Source of the DNA: an uncultured Balneolaceae bacterium
GTDB lineage: Bacteria; Bacteroidota; Rhodothermia; Balneolales; Balneolaceae
DNA: 57,836 bases
Assembly: GCA_913057825.1 (NCBI GenBank)
Contig: CAJXOW010000017.1
Span: forward strand, 1 to 57,836
Direction of reading: 5' to 3'
Shown: positions 44,904 through 53,091 of the stretch, piece after piece
Layout of the letters: the number at the start of each line of letters is the position of its first letter
Position numbering within the stretch: the stretch's first letter is position 1
The notes under the pieces: generated by a model
Told to the model about the DNA's origin: nothing
Databases searched by the model: none
What the model saw: only the letters and a program-made list of their open reading frames with translations
Program-made: the position numbers and the translations under genes

Positions 44904-46013
44904 GTGATGGGAGTCTCCACCATCACCCCGGCTTTCCCTCGGATGCAGGACGCACTAGGTATCTCCAGCGAGCAAATCGGGTTGGTGATTACAGCCTTCA
45001 CTTTGCCGGGCATTGCTCTCACTCCTCTATTTGGTGTCCTTGCAGATCGATACGGCCGAAAAACTATTTTGGTTCCTTCACTGTTTTTATTCGGCATTGC
45101 AGGATTTGCCTGCGCTTTTGTCCGCGAATTTGAGTTATTACTGATCATGCGGTTTTTGCAGGGAATTGGGGGTGCTTCCCTTGGATCGCTGAATGTTACC
45201 CTGATCGGCGATCTATATCCCACTGAGAAAAGGTCGACGGCTATGGGATACAATTCCAGCGTGTTGAGTGTGGGCACAGCTTCATACCCGGCTATCGGCG
45301 GCGGTTTGGCGGTGCTGGGTTGGTACTATCCTTTTTATCTCAATATTGTGGGCTTACCCGTCGGATTACTTGTCCTCTGGGTATTAGACAATCCCGATGT
45401 ACATCAGGATACGGACATGAAAAGCTACATTCTGAATGTATGGGAGACACTTAAATCCAAAGCCGTTGCCGGCCTGTTTTTAACGAACTTCCTGACCTTC
45501 ATCTTGCTCTTTGGTACGGTATTGACGTTTTTTCCCGTCCTCATGGATGAACGATTCGGTCAGTCGGCTTTTGTCATCGGGCTATTCCTCTCCCTCGCCT
45601 CACTGACCACCGCCGTCACGGCTTCCCAGTTAGGCCGCTTATCGCAACGTTTCCCGCAATCCCATTTAATTGCTTTTTCTGCGGTACTGTACACGATAGC
45701 TTTCACCATGCTGGCCTATCTGTCCACGCTTACCTGGCTGTGGCTGCCCACGATTCTATTCGGCGTAGCCCAGGGAATCAATATTCCCACCGTTATGAAT
45801 CTGCTGACCCATCAATCTCCCATGGAATACCGGGCCGCATTTCTGTCGGTCAACTGGATGATTATGCGAAGCGGGCAAACCCTGGGTCCCGTATTGCTTG
45901 GCCTCGTTTACCGATACTACAGCCTTACCGGCGTCTTCATTACCGGCGGGATACTGGCGTGCATCATGCTGGTTGTAGTCTGGCAATTAATCGTTTCCAC
46001 GATCCGTGGATAG
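44904..46013 (+). CDS. MFS transporter, drug/metabolite efflux type, with unresolved start
   Basis: A major facilitator protein with 11-12 helices. The loop 2-3 motif is GVLADRYGRKTIL, and helix 4-5 contains RFLQGIGGASLGSLN, as in the DHA1 drug-efflux group. The GTG used here falls in the middle of transmembrane helix 1. The frame stays open upstream to 44820 and encodes PLLRDNNLHVIFAVTLTA, clearly the start of helix 1, but that part has no ATG, GTG or TTG. Translation may begin at a rare ATC or CTG codon, or the 5' end may be mutated. Substrate cannot be predicted. It stands alone, followed by a family A hairpin element. Confidence 0.82.
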   Translation: MMGVSTITPAFPRMQDALGISSEQIGLVITAFTLPGIALTPLFGVLADRYGRKTILVPSLFLFGIAGFACAFVREFELLLIMRFLQGIGGASLGSLNVTLIGDLYPTEKRSTAMGYNSSVLSVGTASYPAIGGGLAVLGWYYPFYLNIVGLPVGLLVLWVLDNPDVHQDTDMKSYILNVWETLKSKAVAGLFLTNFLTFILLFGTVLTFFPVLMDERFGQSAFVIGLFLSLASLTTAVTASQLGRLSQRFPQSHLIAFSAVLYTIAFTMLAYLSTLTWLWLPTILFGVAQGINIPTVMNLLTHQSPMEYRAAFLSVNWMIMRSGQTLGPVLLGLVYRYYSLTGVFITGGILACIMLVVVWQLIVSTIRG

Positions 46014-46053
46014 ACACGCATACATTCAACCCGATATTATCAGGATGTTAAAT

Positions 46054-46218
46054 CACGCTCGCAGCCAAAGCGGTCGGCGGTTCCGCAGCATTAAAATTTT
46101 CTGGTTCAAAAGCAAAGATAAGATAGAATCTACCCAGGGGAATTAACGTGAATAGCCGATAACCAATGAAGAAAAGTTTCCGAGCAAGGAACCGCCGACC
46201 GCTTTGGCTGCGAGCGTG
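46054..46218. repeat. Long inverted-repeat element, family A copy 3 (31-bp perfect arms, reversed)
   Basis: The arms contain CACGCTCGCAGCCAAAGC as the unique outer part and GGTCGGCGGTTCC as the family part; the GGGC to GGTC change is matched by GACC in the other arm. Reading the minus strand gives TTGCTCGGAAACTTTTCTTC and CCAGAAAATTTTAATGCTGC at the inner ends. It lies 40 bp after the MFS stop. Confidence 0.88.
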
Positions 46219-46298
46219 TGTATAAATTCTCCTAATTTACACTGAATATAACCTGTCCGATTCCGATATTACGGTTTGATATAATTCTTTCGTAAAAA

Positions 46299-46335
46299 GA
46301 AAAACCCTGCGACATCTTCCAGCCGCAGGGTCTGA
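46299..46335 (-). terminator. Strong terminator-like hairpin facing away from the local genes
   Basis: On the minus strand ACCCTGCGGC, a loop, GTCGCAGGGT and then TTTTCTTTTT form a textbook intrinsic terminator. No minus-strand gene ends here. On the plus strand the same stem lies in the leader of the threonine dehydratase gene, without a U-run after it. Confidence 0.6.
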
Positions 46336-46408
46336 TTATAGGTCTCAGCATTTAAGATTTAGTAATCATGAAGCTATAAATATTCTTTGGTAATTCGTTA
46401 ATTCATAA

Positions 46409-46518
46409 GCCCCATACGTTAACAAGAGTATTCAGAACTGGAAGTGTTACAAATTTTTTTATCTTTTTTTGATTTATTAATTATAAAATGTTGTAGAGTT
46501 AGATGAATCGTATGGGGC
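46409..46518 (+). promoter_or_regulatory. Leader region of the threonine dehydratase gene with a 10-bp inverted pair
   Basis: GCCCCATACG (46409-46418) and CGTATGGGGC (46509-46518) can pair across a 90-nt AT-rich loop in the 5' leader. It may be a small inverted-repeat element or a regulatory fold. Confidence 0.35.
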
Positions 46519-46528
46519 GCAATAAGTT

Positions 46529-46561
46529 ATGACAATAAAAATTATTTTTTCCATTTTTTAA
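46529..46561 (+). CDS. Possible Ile-rich leader peptide before the threonine dehydratase gene
   Basis: A ten-codon frame, MTIKIIFSIF, with four isoleucine codons, ending two bases before the dehydratase start codon. Threonine dehydratase opens isoleucine synthesis, so isoleucine-sensitive translation is conceivable. The region is AT-rich and such residues are expected by chance, so this is a weak call. Confidence 0.2.
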   Translation: MTIKIIFSIF

Positions 46562-46563
46562 AA

Positions 46564-47532
46564 ATGAATACAACCAACGTGGAACTACCGACATTCAAGG
46601 ATGTCCGCCAGGCCGACCGGCATGTTCAGCAGGATATTCATCGAACGCCCATTTTAACGAGTCGTCTGGTGAATCAGCGGTGTGACGCACATTTATTCTT
46701 CAAATGCGAAAATTTTCAGCGGGTTGGAGCTTTTAAAATTCGGGGAGCCTTGAACGCTATTCGACTCCTGAGTGACGAAGAAGCTTCCCGGGGAGTCATT
46801 ACTCACTCTTCGGGCAATCATGCTCAAGCTCTTACGCTGGCTGCCAGACTCAAAGATATTAAAGCTACCGTGATCATGCCCGAAAACGCTCCGCCGAACA
46901 AGATCGAAGCCGTTCGAAATTACGGGGCGGACTTGCACTTTTGTGCCCCTACCCAGCAGGCTCGCGAGGAAAAGACCCAAGAGCTGATTGATCAAACCGG
47001 TGCCACCTTTATCCCTTCCTATGATCACCCGCACATAATAGCCGGACAGGGAACGGCGGGATACGAACTTTTCAAAGAAATTGGTGATATTGACCAGATT
47101 TTGGTCCCCGTTGGCGGAGGCGGACTTTTAAGCGGGGTGGCCCTTGCGGTAAAACATATCCGACCCGAAATTAACGTAATCGGCGTTGAACCCGCTTTAA
47201 CCAATGATGCCTACCGTTCCTTTAACGAGGGAAAAATCGTACAACCCGAACGAACCGATACCATAGCAGACGGGCTGCGTACTTCGCTCGGGAATTACAC
47301 ATTTGAGATCATTCGGAATAAAGTAGATGATATCGTCACCGTAAAAGAAAAATCCATCGTGGAGGCCATGCGTCTTATCTGGGAACGCATGAAGATCATC
47401 GTCGAACCGTCGGGAGCCGTCCCCCTCGCCGGCATCCTGGAGGATCAGATCGATGTAACCGACGAGCGAGTGGTATTAATCGTCTCCGGCGGAAATGCCG
47501 ACCTGCATCGTTTGCCATGGAATGCTGATTAA
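46564..47532 (+). CDS. Threonine/serine dehydratase, catabolic IlvA-like without regulatory domain
   Basis: A 322-residue fold-type II PLP enzyme. The Schiff-base lysine lies in GAFKIRGALNAI, the phosphate-binding loop is SSGNHAQALTLAA, and VPVGGGGLLSG and a C-terminal SGGNAD complete the family pattern. It should deaminate threonine to 2-oxobutanoate and ammonia, or serine to pyruvate. It lacks the C-terminal ACT-like domains of the feedback-controlled biosynthetic IlvA. Related serine racemases and hydroxyaspartate dehydratases share these motifs and cannot be excluded. It is monocistronic, with a long leader upstream and a family A hairpin 16 bp after its stop. Confidence 0.9.
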   Translation: MNTTNVELPTFKDVRQADRHVQQDIHRTPILTSRLVNQRCDAHLFFKCENFQRVGAFKIRGALNAIRLLSDEEASRGVITHSSGNHAQALTLAARLKDIKATVIMPENAPPNKIEAVRNYGADLHFCAPTQQAREEKTQELIDQTGATFIPSYDHPHIIAGQGTAGYELFKEIGDIDQILVPVGGGGLLSGVALAVKHIRPEINVIGVEPALTNDAYRSFNEGKIVQPERTDTIADGLRTSLGNYTFEIIRNKVDDIVTVKEKSIVEAMRLIWERMKIIVEPSGAVPLAGILEDQIDVTDERVVLIVSGGNADLHRLPWNAD

Positions 47533-47547
47533 TAAGGTATGAGCTCT

Positions 47548-47707
47548 CATTGAAAACCGGGCGGCCGTTCCTCGTTCGAAAGTTCTTCTCATTATGAGAA
47601 TCGATTTACTATGATCCGAGCGCTTATAATGTCCATTGCGTTAATCATATTTATTATTGCTGTACCGAAAAACTTAATACTTCGGAACGGCCGCCCGGTT
47701 TTCAATG
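47548..47707. repeat. Long inverted-repeat element, family A copy 4 (24-bp perfect arms, compensatory changes)
   Basis: The arms contain unique CATTGAAAACC plus GGGCGGCCGTTCC. Compared with other copies the inner stem reads GGCCGTTCC instead of GGCGGTTCC, and the opposite arm has changed to match (GGAACGGCC). The inner termini TCGTTCGAAAGTTCTTCTC and CCGAAAAACTTAATACTTC are diverged versions of the family ends. Confidence 0.85.
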
Positions 47708-47837
47708 GGTTACGGCATTCATTGCTAATCGCCTTCTATGGGATACACTGATAAGTAGAGGCTCTATCTGATGAGCATTAATCAAAAAAATTTCATTGAT
47801 AAATTTATATAATACGGTGAGAGTCATTAGAAAAGCC

Positions 47838-47879
47838 TGCAAACTCAATCATTAATCACAAATTATTAATCATCAATCA
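47838..47879. repeat. Single A/T heptamer arm before the oxidoreductase gene
   Basis: ATTAATC, ACAAATT, ATTAATC and ATCAATC units form one arm-like tract. A matching left arm is at best degenerate (GCATTAATC near 47775). It ends four bases before the predicted GTG start, so it occupies the ribosome-binding region. Confidence 0.55.
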
Positions 47880-47883
47880 AAAA

Positions 47884-49074
47884 GTGCCTTTGGTAACGAT
47901 ACTTGGCGGTGGAGCAAGCGGGATTACGACGGGTTTGACCCTTCAATTGCTCGGCTATCGGACGCGCATCATCAGCGCACAGTTTCCGGAGCACCCGGAA
48001 AACGAAAGGGATGATGATCCCCTGTTTGCCAGCTTGTATCCCGCTGCCTCGATCATTCCCCACTCGGTGCGAAACGAACGTATGGATATCCTATACCAGG
48101 ATTCGCATCAGGTATTCAGGCAGCTGCATGAATCCGGGATCGATATCATACGGCAAAATCGTCACTACGAATGGTTTAGGTTTCCGGTATCGGATCCGGT
48201 ATACCGGGAGTGGATGAAGAATTTCAACCCCATAAATAGCAGTGAGAATCTGACGGGAGAGCTATTTGATTCTGATGCGGACCAGGTTCACGGATGGTTT
48301 TTTAACTGCTATTTTGTCGACTGGCCGCGCTATGTACAATGGCTTTACGAGCAGTACCAGGCGGCGGGGGGAAAGCTTGAACGACGCAAGGTTACCGCCG
48401 GAAATGTCACTTCACTGGACAGCTCCCTGGTTGTCAACTGTACTGGGGCTTATAGTCGAGAACTGTTTGAAGACCCCGAAGATTTCTGCTTTATGTTGGG
48501 CAAAACACTGGTCGTGGAGGATGCTCCAGACCCCAACGAGCTGGATTCCATTATATCATACAACTACACCCCGGGATCGGAGATATATTCTCACAGCAGC
48601 GGCAAGGCCATCGACGTGTATCTATATCCCCGCAAGTCGGGCTGGGTACTGGGAGGGTCCCGGTTGCACGGACACCTGGATTCCAAAGGCCGGTGGTTGG
48701 GCGAACAGTGGACCGGCCGCATGCTTTCCATCGATCAGCAACAGGTCCCGGCACCCATCTACGAAATCAATCGCGATCTCATTCAAAAACTCTACGATAT
48801 CGACATTGCCGACTACACGTTGCGGGCCAAGTCGGGCTACCGCTTCATGCGCGACTCCCAAACCGAGGGAATACGCCTCGAAGCCACCCGTGAATACGGA
48901 AAATATATTTTTCACAACTACGGACATGGCGGTGGAGGTATTACCCTCTCGTGGGGTTGTGCGCTGCAAGTGGCGCGGATGATGCGAAATTATAAAAGAC
49001 CTTCATCTGGTAATACACTGCAAGACAACAATTTTTTAATAAACATTAAGAGCGGTTTAAAGAAATTATTCTAA
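47884..49074 (+). CDS. DAO-family FAD-dependent oxidoreductase (D-amino-acid oxidase-like)
   Basis: A 396-residue flavoprotein. The N-terminal FAD-binding motif is TILGGGASGITTGLTL. The C-terminal signature FHNYGHGGGGITLSWGCA matches the D-amino-acid/D-aspartate oxidase pattern. VVNCTGAYSREL is the second FAD contact, and SGYRFMRD lies where substrate carboxylate-binding residues occur. It probably oxidises a D-amino acid or related amine, producing an imino acid and hydrogen peroxide. The start is a GTG directly after an A/T repeat arm. The last 25 residues are Asn/Lys-rich and AT-rich, like the next gene, which starts 13 bp downstream. Substrate is unknown. Confidence 0.85.
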   Translation: MPLVTILGGGASGITTGLTLQLLGYRTRIISAQFPEHPENERDDDPLFASLYPAASIIPHSVRNERMDILYQDSHQVFRQLHESGIDIIRQNRHYEWFRFPVSDPVYREWMKNFNPINSSENLTGELFDSDADQVHGWFFNCYFVDWPRYVQWLYEQYQAAGGKLERRKVTAGNVTSLDSSLVVNCTGAYSRELFEDPEDFCFMLGKTLVVEDAPDPNELDSIISYNYTPGSEIYSHSSGKAIDVYLYPRKSGWVLGGSRLHGHLDSKGRWLGEQWTGRMLSIDQQQVPAPIYEINRDLIQKLYDIDIADYTLRAKSGYRFMRDSQTEGIRLEATREYGKYIFHNYGHGGGGITLSWGCALQVARMMRNYKRPSSGNTLQDNNFLINIKSGLKKLF

Positions 49075-49087
49075 TATAAGGGGAAAT

Positions 49088-50203
49088 ATGCCAACTTACC
49101 GTCTTAAGTGGCTAAGAATTCTTTCTATTATAGGGTTATTATCAGGCCTAATTATATCATGGCAACTTTGGTTACCCGGTCGTGCTTACCCACGTGTTCC
49201 TATTTTATCATTCATAATATCGGATTCACTACAATACATTCTATTAGGGATTGCTATTATTTCTTTATTTGGATCTCTGCATAAGAGAGCCTCCACCTAC
49301 TTTTTGCCGATATATTTTATTACTTCTATAATATTTGTTATGCATGACCAATCCCGTTTACAACCCTGGTTCTATCAATACAATTTTATTCTATTCGTTT
49401 GCTGGATTAATAGATTGGGTAATTCAGAACGCCCCAATGAACTTCAAGCAATCCAATACATCCTGGTTGGAACTTATTTGTGGAGCGGTATACAAAAGTT
49501 AAATCATACTTTCATTACAGAAACCGGCCCATCATTATTCAATACGATTCTGCCATTAGATATAGGCTGGGGAATGCTAATCATACCTATTTTTGAAGTC
49601 TCATTGGCTGTGATGTTACTGGGGAAGAAAACCAGAAACTATGCTGTATCCCTCCTTGTAATTATGCACTTGACTATTTTTCTAATATTGAGTCCATTGA
49701 TATCTAATCATAATGCAGTTGTTTGGCCTTGGAATATAATTTCAATAGGTCTTGTTATTGCTGCATTCTGGAACTCGGCACAATCAATCTATGACGTTAG
49801 AATTCATACACCAATCGTTCAATTCACTTTACTCCTTTTTTTACTTCTCCCTGGTTTAAATCTATTCAATGCTTGGGATGAATACCTTTCTTCCTCTCTA
49901 TATAGCGGAAAACACATAGAAGGGACAATATATTTCTCTTCAAAAATTAAAAAGAGATTACCACTTCAAATTCAAAATCAACTTTCACGCGAAGATGGCA
50001 TTAATTTAGATCATTGGAGTTATACGGAATTAAATGTGCCGTCTTATCCAGAAACTCGTATATATGATGCCGTTCATGATACTCTCTGTAAAGATGCCGT
50101 AGATCCATTATCTGTTGTTCTGGAAATAAAAAAAGAACCAGAATGGTTAACGGGTAAACGAGAAACCGAAATGCATTACTGTAATGGAAAGAAAATTGAT
50201 TAA
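49088..50203 (+). CDS. HTTM-like polytopic membrane protein of unknown function, AT-rich
   Basis: A 371-residue protein with about eight hydrophobic helices over residues 8-255, followed by a soluble C-terminal part of about 110 residues with two cysteines (LCKDA, HYCNG). The phrase YLWSGIQKLNHTF resembles the HTTM region of vitamin K gamma-carboxylase-like proteins, but the family assignment is tentative. Base composition is clearly more AT-rich than its neighbours and codon use leans to A/T-ending codons, which suggests transfer from elsewhere. A strong hairpin terminator follows 10 bp after the stop. It is probably co-transcribed with the oxidase gene; no shared role is evident. Confidence 0.7.
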   Translation: MPTYRLKWLRILSIIGLLSGLIISWQLWLPGRAYPRVPILSFIISDSLQYILLGIAIISLFGSLHKRASTYFLPIYFITSIIFVMHDQSRLQPWFYQYNFILFVCWINRLGNSERPNELQAIQYILVGTYLWSGIQKLNHTFITETGPSLFNTILPLDIGWGMLIIPIFEVSLAVMLLGKKTRNYAVSLLVIMHLTIFLILSPLISNHNAVVWPWNIISIGLVIAAFWNSAQSIYDVRIHTPIVQFTLLLFLLLPGLNLFNAWDEYLSSSLYSGKHIEGTIYFSSKIKKRLPLQIQNQLSREDGINLDHWSYTELNVPSYPETRIYDAVHDTLCKDAVDPLSVVLEIKKEPEWLTGKRETEMHYCNGKKID

Positions 50204-50208
50204 TATAA

Positions 50209-50246
50209 AAAAGGCGGACCTACCTTTCGGTAAATCCGCCTTTACA
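50209..50246. terminator. Bidirectional terminator between convergent genes
   Basis: AAAGGCGGA and TCCGCCTTT form a 9-bp stem with an inner CTACC/GGTAA-type extension, preceded by an A-run and followed by TTTACA. It serves the plus-strand membrane gene and probably the minus-strand aconitase gene as well. Confidence 0.8.
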
Positions 50247-50280
50247 CGTTACGTTGTGCGTTTCACACAGTCCTGAATGA

Positions 50281-52245
50281 TCAGTTTTTACGCTGCTTAA
50301 AGTGGTTGATCTCACCGCCGGCGAGCATAATTTCACGCTGTCGCTCACTCATGGTGTGCTTCAGCGTGTATTCGTTGCCTTTGGTTACGTTTTTCAGGGT
50401 GACTTCGTGGCCGCTCTCCAACTGCTCACGGATGTTTTCGGCCTTAATGGTGTCGCCCTGGTCGATATCATCGTAATCCGCCTCATTATCAAACTCGAGC
50501 GGCAGGATACCGAAGTTCACCAGGTTCTGCCAGCCGATGCGAGCGTAGCTTTTGGCTATGACGAGTTGCTGACCGAGGTAGCGGGGGGCAATGGCCGCGT
50601 GTTCGCGACTGGATCCCTGCGCATAGTTCTCGCCGGCCACAACAATGTGTCCGCCGTGCTCGTCCTGCGCCTCCAGCGCTCGCTCGTAGAAGTTCTCGTC
50701 CACGATTTCAAAGGCGAACTTGCTGATCTCCGGGATGTTACTGCGATACGGAAGCACGTCGGCTCCGGCCCGCAGAATCTCGTCGGTCGAAATATTCTCG
50801 CCCATCTTGAGCAGGACCGGCACTTCAAAGTCGTCGACCGCATCGAAATCAGGCAGGGAGACGACGTTCGGTCCCTTGTCGAGCGTGCGATCCTCTCCGT
50901 TTTCCGGGGGAGCAACCAGCATCTCGCGGTTCACAATAATCTCGTTCGGCTCCTGGTAGTTCGGATAACCCATATTATAGATTTCCTCTAGATCGCGAGG
51001 ATCCGTTATCTTGCCGGTCAGCGCAGAAGCCGCGGCTGTTTCGGGACTGCACAAGTAAACTTCATCTTCCTTGGTACCCGAACGACCCGGGAAGTTACGC
51101 GGTACTGTACGAAGACTCTTGCGGCCGGTCGCCGGTGCCTGTCCCATGCCGATACATCCGTTGCAGCCGGCCTGGTGGAAACGTGCTCCTGCCTGAACCA
51201 ACTGCATGAGCGACCCATCCTCGGCCAGGTTTTCGATCACTTGTCGCGACGTCGGGTTGATATCGAAGGATACATCCTCATTCACCCGTTTACCTTTCAC
51301 AATCTGCGCCGGTACCCAGAAATCGCGGATGCCGGGATTGGCCGAAGAACCGATGTAGGACTGATAAATCTCACTTCCGGCCACTTCGCTCACCGGTACC
51401 ACGTTACCGGGACTGCTGGGTTTGGCGATCAGCGGAACCACTTCGGAAAGATCCAGCTCTTCATGTTCGTCGTATTCGGCGCCTTCATCGGCTATCAGTT
51501 CAGACCACTCGTCTTCCCGCTCCTGCAATTTCATAAAGCGGCGCGTCTCCTCATCGGAGGGGAAAACCGTGGACGTGGCGCCCATTTCGGTTCCCATATT
51601 GGCAATCACATGTCGGTCCATCGTCGACAGATGCTTGAGGCCGGGTCCGTAATATTCAATAATCTTTCCAACGCAGCCTTCCACATCGTAGCGGCGCAGC
51701 ATTTCCAGGACGACGTCCTTGGCGCTGACCCAGTCGGGCAGCCGACCCGTAACCTTGACGCCGAGGACTTCCGGCATCTTTACATACATCGGCTCGCCTG
51801 CAATAGCAAAGGCCACATCGAGTCCGCCGGCTCCAAACGCCAACATCCCCATACTTCCGGTAGCAGGCGTGTGACTGTCAGATCCGATCATCGATTTACC
51901 GGGAACAGCGAAACGCTCGGTATGAATCGGGTGACTCACTCCGTTACCCGGACGACTGTACCAGATACCGAACTTCTCGGCGGCAGATTTCAAAAATACG
52001 TGATCATCGGGGTTACGGTAATCGGTCTGCAGAAGGTTATGATCCACATACTGGCAGGAAAGCTCCGTCTTGGCCTTATCCAGGTCCATCGCTTCCAACT
52101 CCAGCATTACCATAGTACCTGTCGCATCCTGGGTCAGGGTCTGATCAATCTCAAGGCCAATCTCCTCGCCCGGATTCATCTCGCCTTCCACCAGGTGACT
52201 CTTAATTAGTTTCTGTGTAACATTCAGGGGTTTGTCCATCGACAT
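50281..52245 (-). CDS. acn: Aconitate hydratase, Aquifex-type (short, single chain)
   Basis: A 654-residue aconitase, shorter than AcnA (about 890) and the mitochondrial type (about 750), fitting the Aquifex-type group. It isomerises citrate and isocitrate in the TCA cycle. Motifs: GSDSHTPATGSMGMLAFGAGGLDV (split at 121-144), GCVGKIIEYYGPGL, and the C-terminal swivel motif ENYAQGSSREHAA. Cluster cysteines Cys361 and Cys364 are in GCNGCIG. The third ligand position, normally the Cys of GSCTN, reads GSSAN with Ser301. This may be normal in the subfamily, but it leaves only two canonical ligands in view. Divergent from the HU genes across an inverted-repeat-filled gap. Confidence 0.92.
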   Translation of the reverse strand: MSMDKPLNVTQKLIKSHLVEGEMNPGEEIGLEIDQTLTQDATGTMVMLELEAMDLDKAKTELSCQYVDHNLLQTDYRNPDDHVFLKSAAEKFGIWYSRPGNGVSHPIHTERFAVPGKSMIGSDSHTPATGSMGMLAFGAGGLDVAFAIAGEPMYVKMPEVLGVKVTGRLPDWVSAKDVVLEMLRRYDVEGCVGKIIEYYGPGLKHLSTMDRHVIANMGTEMGATSTVFPSDEETRRFMKLQEREDEWSELIADEGAEYDEHEELDLSEVVPLIAKPSSPGNVVPVSEVAGSEIYQSYIGSSANPGIRDFWVPAQIVKGKRVNEDVSFDINPTSRQVIENLAEDGSLMQLVQAGARFHQAGCNGCIGMGQAPATGRKSLRTVPRNFPGRSGTKEDEVYLCSPETAAASALTGKITDPRDLEEIYNMGYPNYQEPNEIIVNREMLVAPPENGEDRTLDKGPNVVSLPDFDAVDDFEVPVLLKMGENISTDEILRAGADVLPYRSNIPEISKFAFEIVDENFYERALEAQDEHGGHIVVAGENYAQGSSREHAAIAPRYLGQQLVIAKSYARIGWQNLVNFGILPLEFDNEADYDDIDQGDTIKAENIREQLESGHEVTLKNVTKGNEYTLKHTMSERQREIMLAGGEINHFKQRKN

Positions 52246-52275
52246 GCTGTGGTTTTTATTTAAATTATCAATTGT

Positions 52276-52466
52276 ATTTAAAGAAGTTTTTGGGAAATCG
52301 GGCCCCGGGCCGTGCTTTCGATGAAAAATTTTTTCTCACGGCTTTGCTCTTTCAACTTTAGTTGCTATGCAATTTCCATCTCATAGCCCTATAAGATGGT
52401 TTGCTTCGAAAAATTTTAATTACTCAGCACGGCCCGGGGCCCGATTCCCCAAAAACTTCTTTAAAT
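52276..52466. repeat. Long inverted-repeat element, family B copy 2 (41-bp arms, one mismatch)
   Basis: The arms (52276-52316, 52426-52466) contain AAGAAGTTTTTGGG as unique outer sequence and GGGCCCCGGGCCGTGC inside. The core shares GAGAAAAAATTTTTCATCGA, GCAACTAAAG and TTAAAATTTTTCGAAGC with the 5.8-kb copy in reverse orientation. It lies 30 bp upstream of the aconitase start codon. Confidence 0.88.
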
Positions 52467-52589
52467 CCTTTTACTAAAAGCCGAATTGCAGTAATATCGT
52501 TTCATGATAGCTTGTACAGGTGCAATTTCAGGCTATTTAAACTAATTGATCTATTTCACTTCACAAAACTCGTTTAGATTCGTTAATAT

Positions 52590-52617
52590 AATAATGGATC
52601 AATGATGATCCATTATT
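52590..52617. terminator. 12-bp perfect hairpin abutting a family C repeat
   Basis: AATAATGGATCA, loop ATGA, TGATCCATTATT. It is followed at once by the first heptamer of the next repeat. It could act as a terminator, although neither neighbouring gene ends here; both start away from it. Confidence 0.45.
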
Positions 52618-52720
52618 GCTCCAGGCTCCATACTCCACGGGTATACGAGCTCGTATTCGTGATGTATATACACATCATTAATACTTGCTGGAATACGCGT
52701 GGAGCCTGGAGCTTGGAGCC
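52618..52720. repeat. Heptamer-arm inverted repeat, family C copy 2
   Basis: Three left units (TGCTCCA, GGCTCCA, TACTCCA) and three right units (TGGAGCC, TGGAGCT, TGGAGCC) flank a 55-60 bp core with GTATACGAGCTCGTATTCG and TGTATATACACATCA. The core is almost identical to copy 3 about 1.07 kb away, in the same orientation. Confidence 0.88.
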
Positions 52721-52797
52721 TCGTTTCACACAGCAACCTGTTAGTACTACAAGCTGCAAACAACTGGTATTCACAAAACCCGAAAACCCGCTCCATT

Positions 52798-53091
52798 ATG
52801 AACACCGGTGAAGTGGTTGATCGACTTTATGGCGAATTGGATATCACAAAGAAGGACACCAAAGGGTATCTAAAGGCAATGTTCGAGATATGGGTCGAAC
52901 AGCTGGAATCGGAGCGCAGCTTTACGATACCGGGGCTGGGTACGTTCGACACGCATACGCGCGAGTCGCACGTATCCTATAATCCATATTATCAATCCTA
53001 TATGCAGATACCACCGAAAAGAGTGGCGAATTTTAAAGCCAGCCAGGACTTGAAATCGCTCATTGAAGGCGAATCTGCCGATGAAGGATAA
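52798..53091 (+). CDS. HU-family (HU-like) DNA-binding protein
   Basis: A 97-residue protein of HU/IHF size. The N-terminal helical part reads VVDRLYGELDITKKDTKGYLKAM. The HU beta-region hallmark FTIPGLGTFDTHTRESH is present, and the C terminus ends in a helical acidic tail. HU proteins bend DNA and organise the nucleoid. The frame is open 33 codons upstream through the family C repeat, but those codons are repeat sequence, so I use the ATG giving MNTGEVV. It overlaps the next HU-like gene by 11 bp, a strong sign of coupled translation. Both are bracketed by the two family C copies. Confidence 0.85.
   Translation: MNTGEVVDRLYGELDITKKDTKGYLKAMFEIWVEQLESERSFTIPGLGTFDTHTRESHVSYNPYYQSYMQIPPKRVANFKASQDLKSLIEGESADEG

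Noticed and set aside
44843..45277. 144-codon minus-strand frame at the MFS start
   Set aside because: Lies opposite clear transmembrane coding sequence and is proline/serine-rich shadow sequence.
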